Assembly (NCBI GenBank): GCA_963729815.1
Contig: CAVSPU010000002.1
Location: 558,001 to 622,000 of the forward strand
DNA from: DAHUXN01 sp963729815
GTDB taxonomy: Bacteria; Acidobacteriota; Terriglobia; Acidiferrales; UBA7541
DNA: 64,000 nt
Direction of reading: 5' to 3'
Shown: positions 52,932 to 60,428 of the stretch, piece by piece
How the letters are laid out: each line of letters opens with the position of its first letter
Position numbering within the stretch: the first letter of the stretch is position 1
Notes under the pieces: generated by a model
Told to the model about the DNA's origin: nothing
Database searches by the model: none
The model's input: the letters and a program-made list of their open reading frames with translations, nothing else
Position numbers and translations under genes: made by a program

Positions 52932-54635
52932 CTATTGCTTGCTGACGTCGACGTAATAGAGATCGGTGGCGACCTCGAACTGGTCTTTTGTGAGAGGTGT
53001 CTTCATCGTCTGCCATTCGGTGGTGGGCTCGATGATCTGCCAATGATCTTCTGCGTCGGTGGACGCGCCGACGCGAATGGGCATGGCGAAGCCCGGCTCA
53101 TCGACTTTCCAGCGGTATGCGACGGTGCCATCGGCGGCATTAAACTTCAATTGCAGCAGCGGGATCGCCGTGTGCCGTAGATACTGATCGAAGATCGGCG
53201 TGAGGTTCATGCCCGTCTGTTGGTTGAAGTAGGCGACGACGTCTTCGGTCATGATGGTGTGATATTTGAAATGCTGATAGAAATCGTGGAGCAGCGCGAA
53301 CCAACGCGGATCGTTATTAACGATGCTGCGGAGAGTGTTGATGAAGAGCGCACCTTTGAAATACTGGTCTTCGGGCGGCGTGGCATGGACGCCGCGTTCC
53401 GCGACGATTGGACGTTGATTGCGGATTTTGGGCTTGTAGCCGTTGAGGTACTTCAGGGCGTCATCGTGGCCCCAGCGATATTCGACGTAAAGGGATTCGA
53501 GGTAGGTGGCCCAGGCTTCGTGAATCCACATATCCGAAACGTCGCCGGCATTGATGCTGTTGCCGAACCATTCGTGGGCGCTCTCGTGGATGATGATGAA
53601 ATCGAATTTCGGGCTGATGCCGACGCCGGTCCAGTCGTGGCCCAGGTAGCCATTGGTGAAATGATTTCCGTAGGTGACGGCGCTCTGGTGCTCCATGCCG
53701 GAGTAAGGCACTTCGATTAGTTTGTAGCCGTCCTTCTTGAAAGGGTACTCGCCGAAGTAATGTTGGTAAGCCTCGAGCATGCCTTTGGCCTGCGCAAATT
53801 GCGTCTTGGCTTTGTCGAGGTCTTCGGGCAGCGCGTAAAAATCGAGGGGCAGGCTGCCGAGGCGATCGGAGAAGTGCACGTAGTTTCCGATGTTGAGCGA
53901 GACGTCGTAATTGTTGATGGGATAGTGGACGAACCAATCCCAGCGCGTGTAGCCATCGCCCAGATCAGTCTTGCCCATGAATTTTCCGTTGGAGACGTCG
54001 ACAAGATTATTCGGAATGGAGATGCTGATCTCCATGCTCTGAACGCGGTCGCGCCACTGCTCTTTGTTGGGCCACCAGAAGCTGGCGCCGACATCTTCGC
54101 AGGCGGTGTAAATCCACGGATGGCCGGAGGGGTCTTGGCCAAAAGTGAAGCCGCCGAAGCGCGCGATCTTCACCGGATAACCGGAATAGTAGAAATCGAT
54201 CGAGTACGTGCGGCCGGCGCGGAGCGTCTCAGGAAAGTCGACGAAGACGGCGCCGAGCTGGCGTTCGTATTTAAGCGGCGTAGCGCCGAGGAGAATCTTG
54301 TCGACGCTGAGGTCAGGATTCAGGTCGAGCTGGATGCGGTTCCCGTCGCTCAGCATCTTGAAGCGAATCGTGTTCTTGCCGCTGATGAATTTCTTCTGCG
54401 GGTCGACGCGAATATCGAGGTGATAGAAGAGCAGATGATTGTTCGCGCGATAAGGGCCGTACGCGCCGCGCAAAATGTCGGCCTGGGTCGGCGGCGCTCC
54501 GGGCCGCGGCGGGCGATAAGATGATGCTTGTTGTTGCTGCTGTTGCTGCGCGCTCTGCGCGGGAAGTGGCGTGACGACGCATGCGAGAAAAAATAGAATG
54601 CCGAAAAATCGTTTGATGAATGCTGATTTGGACAT
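52932..54635 (-). CDS. M1 family zinc metallopeptidase, exported
   Basis: 567 residues with signal peptide (FFGILFFLACVVTPLPAQSA). N-terminal beta domain (FYHLDIRVDPQKKFISGKNT; RIQLDLNPDLSVDKILLGAT), then the zinc site H-E-S-A-H followed after 18 residues by E (FIIHESAHEWFG; MWIHEAWATY), with Tyr-containing KGALFINTLRSIV and the end domain VAYFNQQTGMNLTPIFDQYL. A poly-Q run (about residues 28-38) lies after the signal peptide. Aminopeptidase role in the periplasm is inferred. It lacks the large ERAP-like C-terminal domain. Confidence 0.93.
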   Translation of the reverse strand: MSKSAFIKRFFGILFFLACVVTPLPAQSAQQQQQQQASSYRPPRPGAPPTQADILRGAYGPYRANNHLLFYHLDIRVDPQKKFISGKNTIRFKMLSDGNRIQLDLNPDLSVDKILLGATPLKYERQLGAVFVDFPETLRAGRTYSIDFYYSGYPVKIARFGGFTFGQDPSGHPWIYTACEDVGASFWWPNKEQWRDRVQSMEISISIPNNLVDVSNGKFMGKTDLGDGYTRWDWFVHYPINNYDVSLNIGNYVHFSDRLGSLPLDFYALPEDLDKAKTQFAQAKGMLEAYQHYFGEYPFKKDGYKLIEVPYSGMEHQSAVTYGNHFTNGYLGHDWTGVGISPKFDFIIIHESAHEWFGNSINAGDVSDMWIHEAWATYLESLYVEYRWGHDDALKYLNGYKPKIRNQRPIVAERGVHATPPEDQYFKGALFINTLRSIVNNDPRWFALLHDFYQHFKYHTIMTEDVVAYFNQQTGMNLTPIFDQYLRHTAIPLLQLKFNAADGTVAYRWKVDEPGFAMPIRVGASTDAEDHWQIIEPTTEWQTMKTPLTKDQFEVATDLYYVDVSKQ

Positions 54636-54942
54636 AACGCTGCCCCTTCGCGATTTTGAGTGTTCGGCCCCGGCTCGTCCTGGGGCAGCGCGAGTGTACC
54701 ATCCCGCAAAAACGGAGCGGATAGTAATTCAGATAGCAGGAGGAGGGCAGGCGCGCGGCCCTGCGCATTAGATGTTGGGGGCGCTTTTGGCCACTGTCCG
54801 ATATCGCAAAGTTTTTCAAAAAATCGAAAGAATCAGCGATTAGAACGACCTCCCGTTGTTTGTTTTGTGTGAGTTGCATCGGTGATTATGTACTTGACAC
54901 AGAAACAGGTTTCTGGTAACCTTTCAACATTGAGAGGCTACC
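54636..54942. other. Gene-free stretch before the transposase
   Basis: No gene. Contains the start region of the M1 gene and, near its right end, the transposase promoter. No clear terminal inverted repeat pairs with the DNA after the transposase. Confidence 0.5.
54894..54922 (+). promoter_or_regulatory. Promoter of the IS1595-type transposase with palindromic spacer
   Basis: TTGACA at 54894-54899, spacer of 17, TAACCT at 54917-54922. The spacer is the inverted repeat CAGAAAC-AG-GTTTCTG (54900-54915), immediately followed by the odd palindrome GGTAACC across the -10 box. This could be a binding site for a repressor. Confidence 0.7.
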
Positions 54943-55872
54943 ATGAAGCTGATAGATGTCGCCCGCGATTTTAACACCGATGACAAGTGCTTGGACTATT
55001 TGGAGCGGATGCGCTGGCCTTTGGGTGTGTGTTGCGCCCAGTGCGGCTCCCTGAAAATCTCGCGGATTACGCGCGAATCCAAAACCAAGAACAAGCGGAC
55101 GCGGCTGTACCAGTGCCTAGAAAAGGGTTGCGGCCATCAATTCAGCCCGACTGCGGGAACCATATTCCACGATTCGCACCTTCCGCTCACCAAGTGGTTC
55201 ATTGCGATTGCGCTCATCTGCGAAGCGAAAAAAGGTGTATCGGCGTGTCAGATTCAGCGGCATCTTGGAGTTAACTACCGCACCGCATGGCATCTCTGTC
55301 ACAGAATCCGGCAAGCCACCAAAGAGACCGGAATGCTAGAGGGCGTTGTGGAAGTGGACGAAACGTACATGCTTCCCAAAAGACGCCGCAAAGGCCATCC
55401 GCAACCGAAGAGGCGGGAACCCGACGTTGTTCTTGGCATGATCGAGCGCGGCGGCAAGCTCCGCTTCGTTGCGCTGCACGATGCAAAGATGGCGTCCATC
55501 GAACCGGAAGTGCTCAAGCATGTAAGTCCAGATGCAACGCTACAAACTGATATGGGCGTCGTGTACGACATAATCGGACGCCGCAATTTCTCCGGTCAGC
55601 ACCGGATGATTGACCACACAAAGAGTTACGGGATCGGAGAGAATCACACAAACACGATTGAAAACGCATTCTCATTGCTCAAGCGTGGCGTGTACGGCAC
55701 GTTCCACAAAGTCTCGATAAAGCATCTGCCGCGCTACTGCAACGAATTTTCGTACCGATTCAATCGGCGTGACAGACAGCCGGAACTATTCGCGGAAACC
55801 ACCAAGAACCTGCTACACGGCGAGAAGCTGACATACAAGAAGCTCACGGCTTCGCAAGTATCGGAGTCTTAG
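54943..55872 (+). mobile_element. IS1595-family (ISXO2-like) transposase
   Basis: 309 residues. Zinc-binding N-terminus (CCAQCGSLKI; LYQCLEKGCGHQFSPTAGTI), then a helix-turn-helix (CQIQRHLGVNYRTAWHLCHR) and the DDE domain: VEVDETYMLPKR (D1), LQTDMGVVYD (D2), and HTNTIENAFSLLKRGVYGTF (E), the ISXO2-like signature. It appears intact with its own promoter and ribosome site (GAGAGG). Terminal inverted repeats could not be found by eye, so the ends of the element are not fixed. Part of an island-like patch with the tRNA and the broken methyltransferase. Confidence 0.92.
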
Positions 55873-55972
55873 GGCCAGTCCGTTTCGCGGTTTTTATCTT
55901 CGCACGCGGAACGGGCTTTGCGCGAAGTACCTTCGAGAGCAGAGAATCAAACTTCTGTTTTTCGACTTTCAT
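55844..55972 (-). CDS. Small ORF antisense to the transposase end
   Basis: 42 residues (MKVEKQKFDSLLSKVLRAKP and a basic tail rich in K, R, P, T). Overlaps the 3' end of the transposase by 29 bases tail to tail. A short FDxLLxKVL segment followed by a basic tail suggests a real peptide, perhaps an antitoxin- or regulator-like factor of the element, but no ribosome site is seen. Low confidence. Confidence 0.3.
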   Translation of the reverse strand: MKVEKQKFDSLLSKVLRAKPVPRAKIKTAKRTGPKTPILAKP

Positions 55973-55990
55973 GCGTGGATGATACCATAA

Positions 55991-56084
55991 TGGCGGGGCC
56001 GGAGGGATTCGGACCCCCGAGCGTGCGTAAACACGCTTGACCCGAGTATAAGTCGGCTGCATTCAACCGCTCTGCCACGGCCCC
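55991..56084 (-). tRNA. Class II (Ser-like) tRNA with UAU anticodon, unusual
   Basis: 94 bases with CCA encoded at 55991-55993. Cloverleaf: 7-bp acceptor GGGGCCG/CGGCCCC, D-arm GCAGAGCGGTTGAATGC as in bacterial tRNA-Ser, anticodon stem GCCGA/TCGGG with a G-G mismatch at 27:43, loop CTTATAC (anticodon TAT), long variable arm with six paired bases (AGCGTG/CACGCT), T-arm GGGGG/CCCTC with loop TCCGAAT, discriminator G73. G73, long arm and D-arm point to serine charging, yet the anticodon would read AUA (Ile). C at position 55 is also atypical. May be a missense-type tRNA, a regulatory RNA or a degenerate gene. Lies between the transposase and the broken methyltransferase. Confidence 0.85.
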
Positions 56085-56141
56085 GTTTTCGGTTCCAAGA
56101 CGCCCCGTTGGGGGCTTTCTTGAAAATTGGTGGTGGCCGCG

Positions 56142-57002
56142 CTAGAATACACACGAAGCCTCGCAATGTGCCCGGTAGGTGCTCCCCGCAAATGGGTCGA
56201 AGACCAGATCGCGCTCGCGCGTTAAGAATCTTATGAAAAATTCCGGCAGATCCATGCTCATCCGGGCGGGGTGAAGTTCAAGGCTTCGCTGTTTGCAATA
56301 TTTTTGGTAGGGATCCCCAGTGGCAGTATTAGAAATCGTCAGGACATTGGGCGGGATGGCACCATGATTGTTCGTCAAGAACGACTTCTTGCCAATGTTA
56401 TGCTCCGACGGCCTTTTGCCCGAGTTATATTTTCCTGTCTTCAGGAGAGTAAGCATGGCCGCGCTGTACGGTTTCAAAACCTTCCGATTGTCCGCGTAAG
56501 GGCGCTCTGATGAGGCCATCCACCAAAGATGGGTGTAGCTATCCTTTAGCCGGATCCGTTCGACGTTAACCCACTGCGCTGGAGTGGGTAGGCGCGCCGG
56601 GTTATAACAAATAAACTGCTGTGCCAATTTAAGATTGCCTTGCTTCATGAACGTTAGGAGTCCCTCTAGCGCGAGCGTAGACATTACAGGCTTGCCCGCT
56701 TCCCAAGCGTTGCCCATTTCCAAAACAATCGACCCGGTGGGAGTTAGGAGGCTCTTAAAGAGGGGGGCGAACTGTGCGAGCCACGCGGTGTATTGGGCGC
56801 CCTGTAGGTTCCCGTATGCTTTTTTCCTATTGAGAGGAAATGGCGGGGACGTGAAGACAAGTTGAACCTTCCCCATGTATTGTTTGGCCGAGCGGGAATC
56901 GAAGAAGTCCTCTGCCTGGCAGCAGTACATTCGACCGTGCCGTGTCTTGTAGCTCGGGTCTATCCTAAGCGGCATGGGTCGGGCAAGGATTGCGCTGGAC
57001 AT
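56142..57002 (-). pseudogene. Orphan DNA N4-cytosine/N6-adenine methyltransferase, C-terminus truncated
   Basis: 286 residues in frame. Catalytic motif IV is TSPPFPLNRKK (near residue 52, the TSPP[Y/F] form typical of N4-cytosine enzymes), followed by family blocks ILEMGNAWEAGKPVMSTL, WVNVERIRLKDSYTHLWWMA and, near the end, motif I VFDPFAGS. This IV-before-I order is the beta class. After FAGS the frame ends in TYRAHCEASCVF, whereas a shifted frame gives PTGHIARL, closer to the family. The remaining C-terminal helix is absent. So a frameshift plus deletion beside the tRNA has probably removed the end. No restriction enzyme gene is nearby. Confidence 0.8.
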
Positions 57003-57190
57003 TCGCGGATTATCCCTCTTTGACGTACCAGACTAATATCACACGCTCGCCGTGCAGTCTAGCGGTGGGAGAGTTACTCGGCTGGACGAACGCTTGGAGA
57101 ATGGGCGCAGAGGTGTCGAGGCGGAGCCTCGACACCCAGGCGGGCAGGCTCTAGACGCGCGCATCGCATTTACATCTGACCGGGCTCGAG

Positions 57191-57233
57191 GCGAGATCCT
57201 TCGCTCTGCGGAAGGCGCTGTGCTCAGGATGAC
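57191..57233. repeat. Dispersed unit type 1, copy 1
   Basis: Starts GCGAGATCCTTCGCTCTGCG and ends GTGCTCAGGATGAC. CCTTC and GAAGG can pair. Partner copy at 57816-57859. Confidence 0.75.
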
Positions 57234-57386
57234 AGAGAATGCGCGGGCGACCCAAGGGCCGCCCCTACGACGGCAAAGGCCGTCACACGCGATGCGGCGC
57301 ATCGCCCGCTTGCCACGGCGAGCAAGCCCTACGAAGGCAAAGGCGGATGCCTTGACTTTTAGTTAACCCTATGGTACATAGTATCT

Positions 57387-57466
57387 TCGGCTGGATACTC
57401 CGGCCGGACCGAAAAAGGATGGAAGAAAGGGCAGCCGAGCCGCGGAAACGCGGCTTTTCGCTTTTT
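57387..57466 (+). ncRNA. Candidate small RNA
   Basis: TTGACT (57352) and TACATA (57375) form a 17-spaced promoter. About 80 bases downstream ends in a perfect hairpin AGCCGCG-GAAA-CGCGGCT (57438-57455) with a T-run. The body has four GGA motifs (CTGGATAC, CCGGACC, AGGATGG, TGGAAG) and no open frame. It resembles no named family that I can place; CsrA-sequestering RNAs share GGA-rich build, but that is only a guess. Confidence 0.4.
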
Positions 57467-57655
57467 ATGCGCTTTGCCGATTCTAATCGAGTTTCTATGG
57501 GAAATTAGAACATGACGCAACGCACACAAAACAAAGAATCGGAGGCATTCCTAATCGAGTTTTTCGCGTCATTTTTATCGATCCCGTCCGTTTCCGGACA
57601 TCGACTTTGTGCGGCGGGCAGGCGGCAGGCAGGGTCGCCCCTACAAGAACAAGAA

Positions 57656-57710
57656 GCAGATCCCTCACCCTCATCCGCCAAAGACAGGCGGCTGGGTTCG
57701 GGATGACAAC
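57656..57710. repeat. Dispersed unit type 2, copy 1
   Basis: Starts GCAGATCCCTCACCCTCATC and ends GGGTTCGGGATGACAAC. CCGCC and GGCGG form a hairpin. Partner copy at 57958-58010. Confidence 0.75.
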
Positions 57711-57815
57711 GAAAAGCAAAGCGGCGGGCAGGCGCGGGCAGGGTCGCCCCTAGGAAACGCGAAGGCACACAGGCTAGAGAGCCTGTGCCACGCGAAGGGA
57801 AAAGCAGATTCCGAG

Positions 57816-57859
57816 GCGAGATCCTTCGGCTCCGCAGAAGGCGCTCCGCTCAGGATGAC
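57816..57859. repeat. Dispersed unit type 1, copy 2
   Basis: Starts GCGAGATCCTTCGGCTCCGC and ends CCGCTCAGGATGAC; nearly identical to 57191-57233. Confidence 0.75.
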
Positions 57860-57957
57860 AAAACTGCGCGGGCGGCAGGCTCCAGCTGCGCCGGAGTCCG
57901 CGAGGCGGACCGCCCTTCGGCTACACTCAGGGTATGCCGCACTCCAAAGGGGCAACA

Positions 57958-58010
57958 GCAGATCCCTCGCCGCCGTTCGCGGAAGACGCGACCGGGTTCG
58001 GGATGACAAC
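57958..58010. repeat. Dispersed unit type 2, copy 2
   Basis: Starts GCAGATCCCTCGCCGCCGTT and ends GGGTTCGGGATGACAAC. Confidence 0.75.
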
Positions 58011-58152
58011 GTAGAGGCTCAAGTGCAGAGCGAGATACTCTGGTTCCGCGGGATCGAGCCGGCTGCACTGCTCGCGAGATTTGGAACCGGAATCAGGCGC
58101 CGTGCCTCTAACAATAGGGAGTCGCGAAAACCATTCCGGAGGGAGCGCAATC

Positions 58153-60174
58153 ATGGCCTTGGACAGTCAGAGCATTCTGAAGAAAAAAACGTCGCGCAGG
58201 GAAATGTTGAAGACCGCCGGCGCTGCTGCAATGGCTGCGGGCGCCGCGTCCATTCTGCCGGCCAGGGCATTCGGCGCTCTGGTGTCGGCCCCGCGGGCGA
58301 TGAGCCTGCTGTCGGATAATTCGGCCGCGAACGAAAAGGTGCCTCTCAAGGTTCAGCCATTTCCGCTCGCCCAGGTTCGCCTGCGCAGCGGCCCGTTCCT
58401 CGACGCCATGAACGCAAACCTCAAATACATGAATCTGCTTCCGCCGGACCGTCTGCTGCACATGTTCCGGCTCAATGCCGGTTTGCCGTCGACGGCTGAA
58501 CCCCTCGGGGGCTGGGAATCTCCCGACACGGAGCTGCGCGGGCATCTCACCGGCGGCCATTTCCTTTCTGCCAGCGCGTTGATGTACTCGAGCACGGGAG
58601 ACGAAAGCGTCAAGGCCAAGGGCGACCTGATGGTCGCCGAGCTCGCGAAATGCCAGCAGGCTCTCGGCGGGCAATATCTCAGCGCGTTCCCCACGGAATT
58701 TTTCGACCGCCTTCGCGCGCACAAGCCCGTCTGGGCTCCTTTTTACACCTATCACAAGATCATGGCCGGGCACATTGACATGTACCAGCACTGCGGCAAT
58801 GAGCAGGCCCTCCAGACTGCGGAGAACATGGCGCATTGGGCCGGCGCGTGGGTCAAGCCGCTCAGCGACGAGGAGATGGCCCGCGTCCAGCGCACTGAGT
58901 TCGGCGGCATGGCCGAAGCGCACTACAATCTTTACGGAATCACCGGCAAGCAGGAATATCTCGATACCGGCCGCCGCTTCGACGATAAGCACATCTTCGA
59001 TCCTCTCGCCGCAGACCAGGACCACTTGGCCGGCAATCACGCCAATACCAACATTCCAAAAATTATCGGCTGCGCTCGCGCCTACGAACTTACCGGCGAG
59101 CAGCGCTACCGCGACATCGCCGATAATTTCTGGAACTTCATCACGACGCAACATATCTACTGCACCGGCGGCACAAGCGACGGCGAATACTGGCACGAAG
59201 CCGGCCAAATCTCGAAGGAACTGGGCCCGGCCGCCGAGGAATGTTGCTGCAGCTACAACATGATGAAGCTTACCCGCCATCTCTATGGCTGGACCGGCGA
59301 TCCCTCGAAGCTCGATTACTACGAGCGCGTTCTCTTTAACCTCCGTCTGGGCGCGATTGATCCCAACGGCATGACCATGTACTTCGTTTCCATGGATCCC
59401 GGTCTGTACAGGACGTTTGGCACTCCCTGGGATTCTTTCCTCTGCTGCGACGGGACTGGCATGGAGGATTTTTCGAAGCTCTCGGACACGATCTACTTCC
59501 ACGACGCGAAGAATCTTTACGTCAACCTCTTTATCGCTTCCGAGCTTGATTGGAAGGAGAAGGGCCTGCGCGTTACGCAGGAGACGAATTTCCCGCAGCA
59601 GGACGCGACCACACTCACCATCTCCGCCGATCATCCGGTCAAGATGGACGTCAACATTCGCGTCCCGTACTGGGCCCAGAGCGGGCTCACTGTGAAGGTC
59701 AATGGCAAGCACGAAAACGCTCACGCCGAGCCCAGCACTTATGCGAAGCTCCACCGCACCTGGAAGAATGGCGACAAAATCGAAATTTCCGCTCCCATGT
59801 CGCTTCACACTCAGCCGACGCCAGACGATCCCACGGTGCTCGCCATGATGTACGGGCCTATGGTCCTCGCCGGCGTCATGGGCGACACGAGCAACCTGCC
59901 TGACGGCGCCGTTTATGGCCCGCAGGGGCCGCGTCCTCCTCGTCCGGCGAATATGCCTCCGCCGGTTCCGGGCCAGCGCCGTCCTCGTGTTCCGGATAGT
60001 CCGCCGCCTGCGGTCAAGGGCAACGCCAGCGCGCCTACGGCCTGGGCGGAGCTGGTTCCCGGCGATTCGCTCGCATTCAAGACGGTCGGCCAGCCGGATT
60101 CGGTGCAGCTTGTGCCGTTCTACAAGATTTTCCACGAGCGCTACACGACCTACTGGAAGGTGACCAGCGCATAG
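58153..60174 (+). CDS. Glycoside hydrolase family 127 (beta-L-arabinofuranosidase-like), Tat-exported
   Basis: 673 residues from ATG 58153, with GGAGGG well placed. Twin-arginine signal TSRREMLKTAGAAAMAAGAA. The (alpha/alpha) barrel of GH127 (DUF1680) is recognised from VRLRSGPFLDAMNANLKYMN, WESPDTELRGHLTGGHFLSA, YTYHKIMAGHIDMYQHCGNE, and the catalytic cysteine/glutamate region EECCCSYNM (near residue 380) and CCDGTGMEDFSKL (near 435). A proline-rich insertion near residues 585-625 (PRPPRPANMPPPVPGQRRPR) is unusual. Releases L-arabinose from plant-type glycans. No transporter or regulator adjoins it. Confidence 0.93.
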   Translation: MALDSQSILKKKTSRREMLKTAGAAAMAAGAASILPARAFGALVSAPRAMSLLSDNSAANEKVPLKVQPFPLAQVRLRSGPFLDAMNANLKYMNLLPPDRLLHMFRLNAGLPSTAEPLGGWESPDTELRGHLTGGHFLSASALMYSSTGDESVKAKGDLMVAELAKCQQALGGQYLSAFPTEFFDRLRAHKPVWAPFYTYHKIMAGHIDMYQHCGNEQALQTAENMAHWAGAWVKPLSDEEMARVQRTEFGGMAEAHYNLYGITGKQEYLDTGRRFDDKHIFDPLAADQDHLAGNHANTNIPKIIGCARAYELTGEQRYRDIADNFWNFITTQHIYCTGGTSDGEYWHEAGQISKELGPAAEECCCSYNMMKLTRHLYGWTGDPSKLDYYERVLFNLRLGAIDPNGMTMYFVSMDPGLYRTFGTPWDSFLCCDGTGMEDFSKLSDTIYFHDAKNLYVNLFIASELDWKEKGLRVTQETNFPQQDATTLTISADHPVKMDVNIRVPYWAQSGLTVKVNGKHENAHAEPSTYAKLHRTWKNGDKIEISAPMSLHTQPTPDDPTVLAMMYGPMVLAGVMGDTSNLPDGAVYGPQGPRPPRPANMPPPVPGQRRPRVPDSPPPAVKGNASAPTAWAELVPGDSLAFKTVGQPDSVQLVPFYKIFHERYTTYWKVTSA

Positions 60175-60428
60175 AAGCCATGTCGTAAATGACGGTTAGG
60201 GGTAGGAGCTTTGGCCCCGACATTAAAAGCTAGAAAATTGGGCCTGAGCCGCTGCCTAAATTGATGGGGTAAGAGATTGGGCTAGGAAAAGGTGCCACAC
60301 CTCGCGCCCGGGATTTCTAAAGGGATGGTCCGCCGCTTTTGATGAGCCAGCAGCCTGTGTGTGAGCGGCTCAGGCTAAACGTCTCGGTGTATGATTACGC
60401 GCGCTTCTCAGCGGTCCACGGAGAACCC

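Larger units (their letters stand above)
57003..58152. other. Gene-free tract of 1.15 kb built from dispersed repeats
   Basis: No real gene on either strand. Contains at least two pairs of related repeat units (listed separately), a candidate small RNA, and a further pair GGCAGGGTCGCCCCTA-type blocks at 57611-57643 and 57721-57752. The right end carries the GH127 ribosome site. Confidence 0.7.

Noticed and set aside
54770..55990. Terminal inverted repeats and target duplication of the IS
   Set aside because: No convincing pair could be matched by eye on the two sides.
55991..56084. 8/4 or 9/3 allo-tRNA of the known acidobacterial type
   Set aside because: Base 8 (T) cannot pair with base 65 (C); acceptor and T stems are 7 and 5.
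58108..60135. 675-residue leftward open frame antisense to the GH127 gene
   Set aside because: Shadow frame; the plus-strand protein has full family motifs and a Tat signal.
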